A stretch of 64,000 bases of DNA from Aquicoccus sp. G2-2. GTDB lineage: Bacteria; Pseudomonadota; Alphaproteobacteria; Rhodobacterales; Rhodobacteraceae. Positions 37,208 through 45,384 of this stretch are shown piece by piece. The notes beneath the pieces were generated by a model. The model was given only the letters and a program-made list of their open reading frames with translations, did no database searches and was not told the origin of the DNA. The first letter of the stretch is position 1. Every line of letters begins with the position of its first letter. The translations under genes and the position numbers were made by a program. The stretch covers positions 1-64,000 of the forward strand of contig NZ_JAYDCK010000002.1 of assembly GCF_034555965.1 (NCBI RefSeq). The letters run 5' to 3'.

Positions 37208-39135
37208 GAGTACAGATCACAGGCTGGCGCGCTAAGAACCTAAGGGGATATCTGAGGGATATCGACATTGATTTGTCGGCAAACTTGAAGCGCTGGACGC
37301 TCTTCCAAATGCCAAACGGTACAGGCAAAACTACGACAATGCGGCTCTTCCGCGACGCGCTGACCGGTGCCCCACTTTCGGGAAGCGACGTCCAATCGCT
37401 TAAGGCTGACGATACGGTCGAAGACGGGTTTTTTGAGCTATCGCTAACGATTGATGACGAGCCTTGGCGCGTGGGCATGAAGTTCGATTTTCGAACCGGA
37501 AGGTGCGAGTATAGCACAACCTCGGTTGGGGATCGTACAGGAGGCGACAAAATAGGTCGCTTGCCTGCAGTTCTGCGAGAGACCTTGCAAAAGGGAATTA
37601 CAGAGCTTTTCGTATTTGATGGTGAACTTGCAGCTGAAATAATAGAACAAGGTGCCAGTCGTGCCGACGATTCAATTCGAGCATTGTACAAATTGGATAG
37701 TTTTGCAGAGCTCTATCGCGATATCGATGCCCAGGCAAAGAAGCGTCGCAGCAACGCCGCAGCCATTTCTGCGGCAGCAACCAAAAATTCAATCGAACGT
37801 TTCACAACTGAACTCAAAGATGCCGAAGCAAAGCTAACTCAACTGCTCAGAGATGAGCGGAAACTGCGCAGTGACAAATCGGAAGCTGATACTCGTATCG
37901 GCGAACTCGAAAGTAAGATTGGGGCGTTGTCTAGCCAGCACGAACAGTATTCAGATGAACTCGCTGAAATCAGAGAAAGAATCGTAAGAGACAAAGCGAC
38001 AATCTCAGATCTTACGGCGCGCTCAACTGAACTGTTTCGCTCACCGCCTCTGTTCCATGCTTCTGTCAGTGACCGACTAACTGCTTTGGGCGGTACTATG
38101 CAGAAATTGAAGTTACCGCGTACTATGTCTGAAGAGTTCTTCTTGCAGCTCGCTGAAGAAGCCAATTGTATCTGCGGGACATCAATTGGTCCCGTAGAAA
38201 AGGATGCGATTGTTGCGAATGCCAAGGAGTTCCTAGGCCATGATCAGATTGCAGTTGTAAATCAAATGAAATTGGCTCTCAGAGATGCAGGGCTTCGTGG
38301 TGAAAGCTTGGGCGGCGCATTGGAGCAACTCCGAACCGCACGAGATGGCCTGCAAATGGCGGAGCAGAGAAAGCTTCGCATCGAAGACGAACTTGAAGAG
38401 GCGGGCGTTACAGAAATCGGCGAGTTCAAGGATGCAAAACGCAAAATCGAGTTCCGACTTGAGGGAATTGAAGAGTCGCTGGACAAGCTCACTTCCGATC
38501 ACATTGATCGAAGTGAGATCGGTTGGCAGACTAATATCCCAGCATGTCGGCGCGAAGTGAAGGACCGACAGCGAAAACGAGATACTGCGGCAGGGACATT
38601 TGAGTTCATGCAAAAGACCGACGCGCTCAAAGCGCTCGTCAGAAATGTCGAGGCTGGCGCAGTTAAGCGTCTTCGCGATAGAATCAAGAAATCTACGAAC
38701 AAGAATCTTCAGGAAATTCTTGCGAATGAGCAGTTAAGAGTTGCCTCTATCGATGGCAGTCTCCGCTTAACAACTGAGGGCCTGGAAGTTAAGAACTCAG
38801 TAAGCGAAGGCCAAAAGCTCGCGGTGTCATATGCGTTTTTGACAGCCTTGCTTGCAGAGGCCCCACACAAGCTTCCCTTCGTCGTTGACTCACCAGCAGT
38901 ATCACTTGACGTTGAAATCCGCCGAACGGTTGGACAGCTCATTCCACCACTTTTTGAACAGATGATTATCTTTGTAATTTCGAGTGAAAGGGAGGGTTTC
39001 GCAGACACTTTTTTCGAACGCGATAACGTTGAGTATATCACCGTTTCAATAGACTCAGTGACCGGACGACCGGAATTGGCAAAGGGGAAGGAAAACTTCA
39101 GTAATTTCCACGCTAAAACGGGGGGAGCGCTATGA
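37204..39135 (+). CDS. Rad50/SMC-like ATPase in the Dnd-linked module
   Basis: A 643-residue ABC-type ATPase of the Rad50/DndD fold. Walker A is PNGTGKTT (residues 37-44). Two coiled-coil arms (about 180-310 and 360-500) flank a CICGTSI motif near residue 322 that may bind metal, like a zinc hook. The signature is SEGQKLAVSYAFL (about 534) and Walker B is PFVVDSPAVSLD (about 559). It resembles DndD in plan but is a separate, diverged protein, so the locus holds two such ATPases. It overlaps both neighbours by ATGA. Confidence 0.85.
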   Translation: MRVQITGWRAKNLRGYLRDIDIDLSANLKRWTLFQMPNGTGKTTTMRLFRDALTGAPLSGSDVQSLKADDTVEDGFFELSLTIDDEPWRVGMKFDFRTGRCEYSTTSVGDRTGGDKIGRLPAVLRETLQKGITELFVFDGELAAEIIEQGASRADDSIRALYKLDSFAELYRDIDAQAKKRRSNAAAISAAATKNSIERFTTELKDAEAKLTQLLRDERKLRSDKSEADTRIGELESKIGALSSQHEQYSDELAEIRERIVRDKATISDLTARSTELFRSPPLFHASVSDRLTALGGTMQKLKLPRTMSEEFFLQLAEEANCICGTSIGPVEKDAIVANAKEFLGHDQIAVVNQMKLALRDAGLRGESLGGALEQLRTARDGLQMAEQRKLRIEDELEEAGVTEIGEFKDAKRKIEFRLEGIEESLDKLTSDHIDRSEIGWQTNIPACRREVKDRQRKRDTAAGTFEFMQKTDALKALVRNVEAGAVKRLRDRIKKSTNKNLQEILANEQLRVASIDGSLRLTTEGLEVKNSVSEGQKLAVSYAFLTALLAEAPHKLPFVVDSPAVSLDVEIRRTVGQLIPPLFEQMIIFVISSEREGFADTFFERDNVEYITVSIDSVTGRPELAKGKENFSNFHAKTGGAL

Positions 39136-39632
39136 GCTTTGTGCTTCACCAAGGTGTAAGGGATTACTTCGGATATCGTGATCAACGAATGTTTCACAAC
39201 ACTCCAAAGGAGCAGGATCGAAGCCGTGATTTACTTCTGTTTGATGCTTATTATGCTTGCTTGCTTGTTGGTACCTGCTTGTCTGGCTTGGGGAACGAAA
39301 GTGATCTTGAGGGCACTAATTTCATAGATGGCTACCCTGAGCCGTTCCGGGACAGCAAAGAATTCATCGCAGGCTTGATCGTCGAGGCAGAACTTCGACG
39401 TTTAGATACAGAAAATTATTCTGACCGAGAGTTCGAGCGCGAGATCGCAAAACTACTGGATGTCAATTCTCCAACGCGACTTAGCGACGGAGCAGGAATC
39501 GCGAAGGCCAATCTTTATGCTGCTGGCGGGTTTGAGTTCATCCTAGAGAAACTACAACCAAAACCCGTGAGTGCGCAGGAATTTCTGCTGAGATTTCATG
39601 ACCTTTGGGAGCAGGAGGCGTCTAGAAAATGA
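39132..39632 (+). CDS. Hypothetical protein in the Dnd-linked module
   Basis: A 166-residue soluble protein with no recognised domain. It is mostly helical (RSRDLLLFDAYYACLLVGTC; EFIAGLIVEAELRRLDTENY; EFEREIAKLLDVNSPTRLSD). It starts inside the stop of the ATPase gene (ATGA) and its stop overlaps the DUF262 gene (ATGA), so it is part of the same operon. Rad50-like ATPases often pair with a small partner; this could be it. The assignment is by position only. Confidence 0.7.
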   Translation: MSFVLHQGVRDYFGYRDQRMFHNTPKEQDRSRDLLLFDAYYACLLVGTCLSGLGNESDLEGTNFIDGYPEPFRDSKEFIAGLIVEAELRRLDTENYSDREFEREIAKLLDVNSPTRLSDGAGIAKANLYAAGGFEFILEKLQPKPVSAQEFLLRFHDLWEQEASRK

Positions 39633-41484
39633 CGAATTTCGATGCGACTAGTCGTCAGTCTGCACTAAGCTTTCAGCCATCCCAAACAACTGTCTCTGCG
39701 TTGTTTGGCGGACTCGGTACGCTTTCCGTTCCGGATTTCCAGCGCGACTACGCTTGGAATGAGACTGCTGTTTCCGTATTCCTAGAAGATGTGGATCGTT
39801 GCCGCCGCAGACGAGTTGCGTCATCGCCGCGGCCTCATTTCTTTGGTGCCGTTGTAACCAGCCCTGGTCAAGTTATGGGCTCCTCCAGACCGCATTTGAT
39901 CGTCATCGACGGTCAACAAAGACTCGCTACAGTTTTCATGCTGATTACTGCCTTGCGACGTCGATACGAGGCTGCTGCTAAATCTGCTCAAGATATGGGT
40001 GATTTGGCTCAGCTTGCTGGTTACTTAGGAGCACGCGCAGAAAATCTTGTGTCGGCTTTCGAGCGGACGAGCGATATTGAGTTCAAAACCAAAAAATTGG
40101 TGCGCAAACTGGTTTTGAACAAGGCCGACGATCCCTATTTTGAGTGCTTGTTGGAACAAGAAGAACGAACGACTACGCGTGCGTCACATGACCGACTGGA
40201 AAATGCGAATAGCGCAATCGAAGCCTATCTCGACGGCTTGGCGGAACGCTCGGAAAATGATGAAGATACTCGCAATATCCTCGATAGCCTCTATAATGTG
40301 TTCTTAAAGGATTGTCTGATCGTGCAGTTGGCGGCAGGGACGGATACTGAGGCCAATCGCATCTATCGTGTTCTGAACAGTCGTGGTGTTCCGGTTACCA
40401 ACTGTGACTTGCTGCGCGCTTCGACTTTAGAATTCGCCGCAAAAAGCTTGAGACGGCCGACGTCGAAGCAATGAGACAGGCTTGGGACGAGATTTTGACA
40501 GGTGCTCAGCTGCGGCCTGACGAAGCATTGGATGCTGCGTTCTGTTCCAGATCCGGCATCTCTCGATCGCATGGTGGATCTGTTGAGCAGATTGAGGAGA
40601 AGTTATTTCCTCAACTACAATTAGATGAGAAGCCTACGGCAGATGAAGCGAAAGCTGTTTTTCGAGCTGTGTCGCAGCTCAAGTCGGATGTTGATGGTTT
40701 GTCTCAGATCGCGCGCGGGCAGATATGCCAACCAGAACACATTCAGTTCACGCCAGTTTTCCGATCTCGTTTCGATGCTTTGACCACAGTTCTTAAGCAG
40801 AGCTATTGCTTTCCGTTGTTGCACGCTGCCGCATCCCTCAATCCAGAGACTTATGTGAAAGTCTGCGACCTCGTCGAACGGTTCGCATTTCGGTATGGGG
40901 TTGTTGTTAGGGGGCCGATTTATGCTGTCGAACAAGTGTTCAACTCATACATCCAAACCTTGAGGAACAGCCCTGATGATTTCCGGCTCGGGAATCTCAA
41001 AGAAGATATTTCCAAATTGACCGCCGCCTTCGCTGGTGACGATCTGTTCAGAGAACGGCTCATTGCGATGGAGTATGGACGGGACACCAGGAAGCCCCTC
41101 CGGTATGCATTGGTTATGGTTGAGCATATGAGTAGGTGGTACGAGGACAACCCTCAAGGTGCGCCTGTGTGTCGAGATGCAACCCGGGTCGTTGATTTTC
41201 ACAGTACCACTTTGGAGCACATCGAGGCGTCCAACTCCGAGGCACTTGACCCTGAACTCAGACCTTTCATTAACTCAATTGGAAATCTCACGGTCATGAG
41301 CCAAGCTGAGAATGACGCAGTCGCAAATAAACCTTTTGAGGGCAAACGACCCATTTTTGCGGTTTCCGACTTGGCAATCAACCGCTCAATTGCGGACCAC
41401 GAGGCGTGGAATCTCGAAAACTTCAAAGCGAGACAGCAAGATTTAGTGGATCGGTGTATGGTCATTTTCCGATTTAAATACTGA
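39629..41484 (+). pseudogene. DUF262/DUF1524-type protein, split by a one-base frameshift
   Basis: The first frame (39629-40474) has the DUF262 hallmarks: VPDFQRDYAWNE near residue 36 and VIDGQQRLATVFML near 91. It stops just after SLRRPTSKQ. At a run of five A's (40441-40445) one extra base would continue the protein as KKLETADVEAMRQAW into the second frame (40471-41484). That frame ends with a DUF1524-like region (FHSTTLEHIEAS; INSIGNLTVMSQAENDAV; NKPFEGKRP). The restored protein is about 618 residues, the plan of SspE/GmrSD-type NTPase-nucleases. The two halves also overlap by ATGA, so a true split gene is possible. The usual HxP-type motif is altered here (HIEA). Confidence 0.75.
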
Positions 41485-41584
41485 TGTCTAAATAACTCGA
41501 GCGATTGTAGCCAGTGAGGTCATGCCATGCTCACAGGGAAAGCAATTCTGAAGTCGGAAATCTGGCGCCAATTAGGAGATTGAG

Positions 41585-42181
41585 ATGACGGTCTTTTTTC
41601 ATGGAAACTTCGCGCTTGATAGACCGCGCATGGCCCAGCTTCTGATGTTAGCGCTGGCAAACCCGAAATACAGTGACAAAGATTTAGCCAAACCTTTCGG
41701 ATACGGGGCGCCGTTTGCAGCAATTTACCGTTCTTGGCTGCATAAGTGTGGGATCGCAAATCTCCGACGTCCAGTCACTCTGACAGATCTTGGTAAGGTA
41801 GTTTTCGAGCACGACCCGAATCTGTCGACTATGCCGACGCTTTGGTTCTTGCATCATCAGCTCACTCGCGAGCCAGATCGCGCCGAAGCGTGGCACTTCT
41901 TCATTCACAAGTTCCGGCCGTCCCATGAGAACTTCACTGAAGAAGATCTGAGGAAGGGGCTAATTGTTCAGCTCAGCCCTCATGATATGAAGCACTTCGG
42001 TGAAGAAAGCACGATGGTGCCAATTATTACGAAAAAGATTTTAGAGTGCTATACGTCAGAGGACTCATTGGGACCACTAGATCTAGTCCGCGAGACAGGA
42101 CGTGGGGAGTTCGCATTCTCAAATACTGAGATTCCGTTGCCGCGTTTGGACATACAATCGCTGGCTACAGATTTCGCCTAG
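41585..42181 (+). CDS. DUF4007-like protein
   Basis: A 198-residue protein resembling the DUF4007 family: FFHGNFALDRPRMAQLLMLA near the start, then WLHKCGIANLRRPVTLTDLG and PTLWFLHHQLTREPDRAEAW. DUF4007 genes occur next to phosphorothioation genes in other bacteria, which fits this position. The gene lies 100 bases after the DUF262 gene and is the last of the island; the IS66 element begins 76 bases downstream. A winged-helix DNA-binding role is possible but unproved. Confidence 0.65.
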   Translation: MTVFFHGNFALDRPRMAQLLMLALANPKYSDKDLAKPFGYGAPFAAIYRSWLHKCGIANLRRPVTLTDLGKVVFEHDPNLSTMPTLWFLHHQLTREPDRAEAWHFFIHKFRPSHENFTEEDLRKGLIVQLSPHDMKHFGEESTMVPIITKKILECYTSEDSLGPLDLVRETGRGEFAFSNTEIPLPRLDIQSLATDFA

Positions 42182-42279
42182 CGTCTCGAAGATGCACTTA
42201 TTTAACATAATAAACCTTATGCGCCTATAAACTGTGTAGTGGTGTGCGTGTCGGAACGTAAGCGGTGCGGCGTTCCCAC

Positions 42280-43107
42280 CTATTTGAAGTAATTCCATGG
42301 TAGCAGGTCGTTGATCTTGCTTTGTTTGTGGCCTGTGACGATGGCTGAGAGCGTGTCGGCCAGATAGGTATGCGGATCGACACTGTTCATTTTGCAGGTC
42401 TCAATTAAGGAAGCGATGACGCCCCAGTTTGCGGCTCCGGCATCATGGCCAGCGAACAGCGCATTTTTGCGGTTTAAGGCGATGGGCCGGATTGTGCGCT
42501 CGACGGCGTTGCTGTCCATCTCGACGCGGCCGTCGGTCAAAAACAGGCAAAGCCCACCCCAGTATTTTGCGATGTATTTTAGTGCTTCGCCCAAGGGTGC
42601 TTTGGCAGAGACGCGGGCGCGGTTGGTGGTGAGCCAGACCTCAAACGCGGCGATCAACGGGGCTGATCGGTCTTGCCGTGCGACCCGACGTTCCTCTGCA
42701 CTCAGGCCTCGGATATTCTTTTCGATCCGGTAGAGAGCAGCAATCTGTTTAAGCCCTTCTTCGGCGATAGGAGCGGTGCCAGATTGTGCAACCTCATGCA
42801 GTTTGCGCCGTGTATGTGCCCAACAATAGGCCAGCGCGACCCTGCCATCGACGCGTTTGAGCAAACGGTTATATCCAGCATAACCGTCCACTTGGAGGAT
42901 GCCGGAGAAGCCTTTCAAAATGTCATCCGCATATTGGCCAGACCGCCCCGGCGCATAGGTAAAGGCGACGCCCGGTGGGGCTGCGCCGCCCCAGGGTCGA
43001 TCATCGCGGGCAAGCGCCCAGAAGTAGCCCGTTTTGGTTTTGCGCTTGCCAGGATCCAGCACTGGTGCGCGGGTCTCGTCCATAAATAACTTGGTGGAGC
43101 GCTTGAG
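42280..43107 (-). pseudogene. IS66 transposase TnpC, C-terminal part
   Basis: This is the C-terminal 275 residues of TnpC: KLFMDETRAPVLDPG, VDGYAGYNRLLKRV, CWAHTRRKLHEVAQSG, MDSNAVERTIRPIALNRKNA and a final DLLPWNYFK. The N-terminal half, with the leucine zipper and zinc finger, is missing. The reading frame is open upstream to the deletion junction at 43107/43108. Confidence 0.88.
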
Positions 43108-43247
43108 CGGAACACAAAAACCGTCCCAGTGAAGGGGTCCTTGCGCAGCTCGTTTTTGACCAACGCTGCGAGCCCGTCATGCCCTTTGCGGAAGTCGACA
43201 GGCTTGGTCGCCACAACGATCCGCACCCGGTTCAAAGGGAACATCAT
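43108..43247 (-). pseudogene. IS66 TnpB, N-terminal fragment
   Basis: Only the first 46 residues of TnpB remain ([31 protein letters not shown]). The sequence then jumps to the middle of tnpC. The ATG overlaps the tnpA stop as ATGA, the normal IS66 arrangement. Confidence 0.88.
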
Positions 43248-43636
43248 GAGGGTGCATTAAGCGCGCGGGCAATCTCGGCAATGCGCGCTGCCGATGTGCT
43301 TACGTCCAATCGCACAGTGACGCTGCCACAGATCAGATCCAACGGCGGCGACGCAGGTTCAGGTGTCGTCTCAACAACTTCGCGCACAACCAGCGCTGCA
43401 AAGCTCGGTTCTTCAGCCAAAGCGGGCAGAACCAGCTTGCCCTCGCGGGCCATCCGCCGCCATTCCGATAAGTGATTGGCCCGCATGTCATACCGCCGTG
43501 CAACCGCGCCCACCGAGGCACCCTCCACCAACGTCTCGGCCACAATTTGCGCCTTCACCGCATCCGGCCACCGGCGGTGACCACGCGGCCCAACAACCAT
43601 ATCAATGTTACTGAGAAACTCCGTTGAGCGCTCCAT
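43244..43636 (-). CDS. IS66 family TnpA
   Basis: A 130-residue helix-turn-helix accessory protein ([60 protein letters not shown]). It looks complete. It lies at the upstream end of the deleted IS66 element 1. Confidence 0.88.
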   Translation of the reverse strand: MERSTEFLSNIDMVVGPRGHRRWPDAVKAQIVAETLVEGASVGAVARRYDMRANHLSEWRRMAREGKLVLPALAEEPSFAALVVREVVETTPEPASPPLDLICGSVTVRLDVSTSAARIAEIARALNAPS

Positions 43637-43688
43637 GGAGAAACTCCCTAATAATTCATCCGTCAGGGCTGAATCTCAGATCAGGGGC

Positions 43689-45137
43689 TCACAAGGAAGG
43701 TGGGATCGGCGCATCGCTTACGTCGGAACTCGTTAATAATGAGACTGAATTAATGAGCCTCGGAATCGAGCTTGTACGACAACGCCGAAAGCAACGTCGT
43801 AAGCGTCCGGCCCGACCGCCCCATGTCGCGGTTTTCCATGGTAGGAGATCATCGACGCGGTTGATCTTGTAGTCTGGAATGCGGGCGGGCGTATCTGCCA
43901 GCCATGCTTGCGGATCGATGCCATTCAGCTTTGCGGTTTCGATCAAGGTGTAGGCGATGGCAGCGGCCTTTCTGCCGGTCTGTGATCCGACGAACAAGTA
44001 GTTCTTGCGCCCAATGGCGATGGAGCGCATCGCTCTTTCTGCGGTGTTGTTGTCCAGTTCAAGGATGCCATGAGCAAGGTATGGCTGGAGCCGCGCCATG
44101 CGCGTGAGGGCATAGCGGATTGCTCCTGCAAGTGGTGATTTGCCGGAGATGCTGGGCAGTTGTGCGTGCAGCCATGTTTCCAGATCATCGAAGATCGGTT
44201 TTGCCTGGGCTTGCCTGATCTTGGCGCGCTGAGTTGGTGGTGATCCCCGCGCTTCTTTCTCGACCGCATACAGTTGTGCGATGCGCTTTATGGCTTCATC
44301 TGCGATGGCCGAACCTTGGGCGCGGTGAACATCGACGAACTTGCGCCTGACGTGCGCCATGCAGGCCACTTCGCGGATATCACCGGAACGATACAGGTCT
44401 TCGAACCCAGCATAGCCGTCCGCATGCATCCAGCCCTGATAGTTTGCCAGATGATCCTTGGGATGCTGCCCTTTGCGGTCTGGTGAGAACTGATACCAAC
44501 TGGCTGGTGGCGCGTCGCTGCCCCATGACCTCTCATCACGCCCATAGGCCCAAAGGCGAGCGGTCGCTGTCTTGCCAGTGCCGGGTGCCAGCATCTTCAC
44601 GGGTGTATCGTCCGCGAAGATCGCTTCTCCTGCCAGCACATGGCGACCGATTGCATCGGCGAGAGGTTCCAGCAACGCCGTGGATTTGCCGACCCAGTCG
44701 GCCAGCGTGGAACGATCAATGTCGATCCCGTCGCGCTCGAAGATGCCGCTTTGGCGGTACAGCGGCAGGTGATCCGCGTATTTATTGACCAAGACATGCG
44801 CTAGCAGCCCAGGACCGGGGCGGCCCCGTTCAATAGGGCGCGATGGTAATGTGGCTTGTGTAAAGGCCTCGCAGCCCGAACACGCAAAGCGTGGGCGCAC
44901 GATGCGGTTCACAATGAAGCGTCCGGGCACATATTCCAGCTCTTCGGTGACGTCTTCGCCGAGGCGGCGCAGCCCACCACCGCATTGAGGGCAATCCTCA
45001 TCGCCAGTGGTCAGCTCAACTTCCGTGCGCGGGATGTGATCGGGGATCGGGCGGCGCTTGGGTTTGTCTTTTGGTTCCTCATCGGGAAGGCGCAGCTTTG
45101 CGGTCATCTTCGCGACCGCGATCTCGCTCGTTTCCAA
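43689..45137 (-). CDS. IS66 transposase TnpC of element 2
   Basis: A TnpC with the zinc-finger region (CPQCGGGLRRLGED; FACSGCEAFTQATLP), FADDTPVKMLAPGTGKT, YEGWMHADGYAGF-like core (QGWMHADGYAGFEDLY) and a LELDNNTAERAMRSIAIGRK block. The frame is open beyond the TTG used here, up to about 45213 (FGSSSESIEQLQLAL), so the real start may be lost. Past NRVDDLLPWK the frame runs through the IS end (GTAAGCGTCCGGCCC, 43799) into host DNA. Confidence 0.8.
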   Translation of the reverse strand: METSEIAVAKMTAKLRLPDEEPKDKPKRRPIPDHIPRTEVELTTGDEDCPQCGGGLRRLGEDVTEELEYVPGRFIVNRIVRPRFACSGCEAFTQATLPSRPIERGRPGPGLLAHVLVNKYADHLPLYRQSGIFERDGIDIDRSTLADWVGKSTALLEPLADAIGRHVLAGEAIFADDTPVKMLAPGTGKTATARLWAYGRDERSWGSDAPPASWYQFSPDRKGQHPKDHLANYQGWMHADGYAGFEDLYRSGDIREVACMAHVRRKFVDVHRAQGSAIADEAIKRIAQLYAVEKEARGSPPTQRAKIRQAQAKPIFDDLETWLHAQLPSISGKSPLAGAIRYALTRMARLQPYLAHGILELDNNTAERAMRSIAIGRKNYLFVGSQTGRKAAAIAYTLIETAKLNGIDPQAWLADTPARIPDYKINRVDDLLPWKTATWGGRAGRLRRCFRRCRTSSIPRLINSVSLLTSSDVSDAPIPPSL

Positions 45138-45255
45138 GGCCAGTTGCAGTTGTTCAATGCTTTCTGATGACGATCCGAACCGGTGGTTACGATGAGCCAG
45201 AAACCCTCTCTTATCAAATCGCCCTAAACTGTCCCATTGGCGCTGACGTCAGACA
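43799..45255 (-). mobile_element. IS66 element 2, 5'-truncated
   Basis: The tnpC-side terminus GTAAGCGTCCGGCCCGACC lies at 43799. TnpA and TnpB are missing, and the sequence meets an inverted fragment of another IS66 at about 45255. The 69 bases between IS66 elements 1 and 2 (43730-43798) are leftover host DNA. Confidence 0.7.
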
Positions 45256-45384
45256 ATCTGGCCAATACCGGCGGCGATCACCGTCAGCGGCGGAAAGAAC
45301 TTCGATTTGAGGGCGGTTGATAAAGTCGGACATAAGGTCGGACTTACCATCGGATCGATCCCGAGATCAGACGGCCGTCCCCGG
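45256..45384 (-). repeat. 129-bp inverted repeat of an IS66 end (left copy)
   Basis: The complement of these 129 bases is identical to 63371-63499, the start of IS66 element 3. It contains the beginning of tnpA (ATG at 45333, MSDFINRPQIEVLSAADGD) cut after 26 codons. The identity ends exactly at CCAGAT on both copies. The two copies flank the 18-kb TPS locus in opposite orientation. Confidence 0.9.

Larger units (their letters stand above)
42258..43721 (-). mobile_element. IS66 element 1, internally deleted, with 8-bp target duplication
   Basis: The left end GTAAGCGGTGCGGCGTTCCC (42258) and the complement of the right end GTAAGCGATGCGCCGATCCC (ending 43721) match at 17 of 20 positions. Both are flanked by the direct repeat GTCGGAAC (42250-42257 and 43722-43729), the 8-bp duplication expected of IS66. 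TnpA is complete, but a deletion of about 1 kb joins the start of tnpB to the last half of tnpC. The element cannot make TnpB or TnpC. Confidence 0.9.

Noticed and set aside
39132-39632. A second DndE
   Set aside because: Length (166 versus 124) and sequence do not match DndE, and the MHINKFRIS-type start is absent.
35080-42181. Classical DptFGH restriction genes
   Set aside because: Sizes, domain order and motifs do not match DptF, DptG or DptH; a PLD-helicase and a DUF262 protein are present instead.
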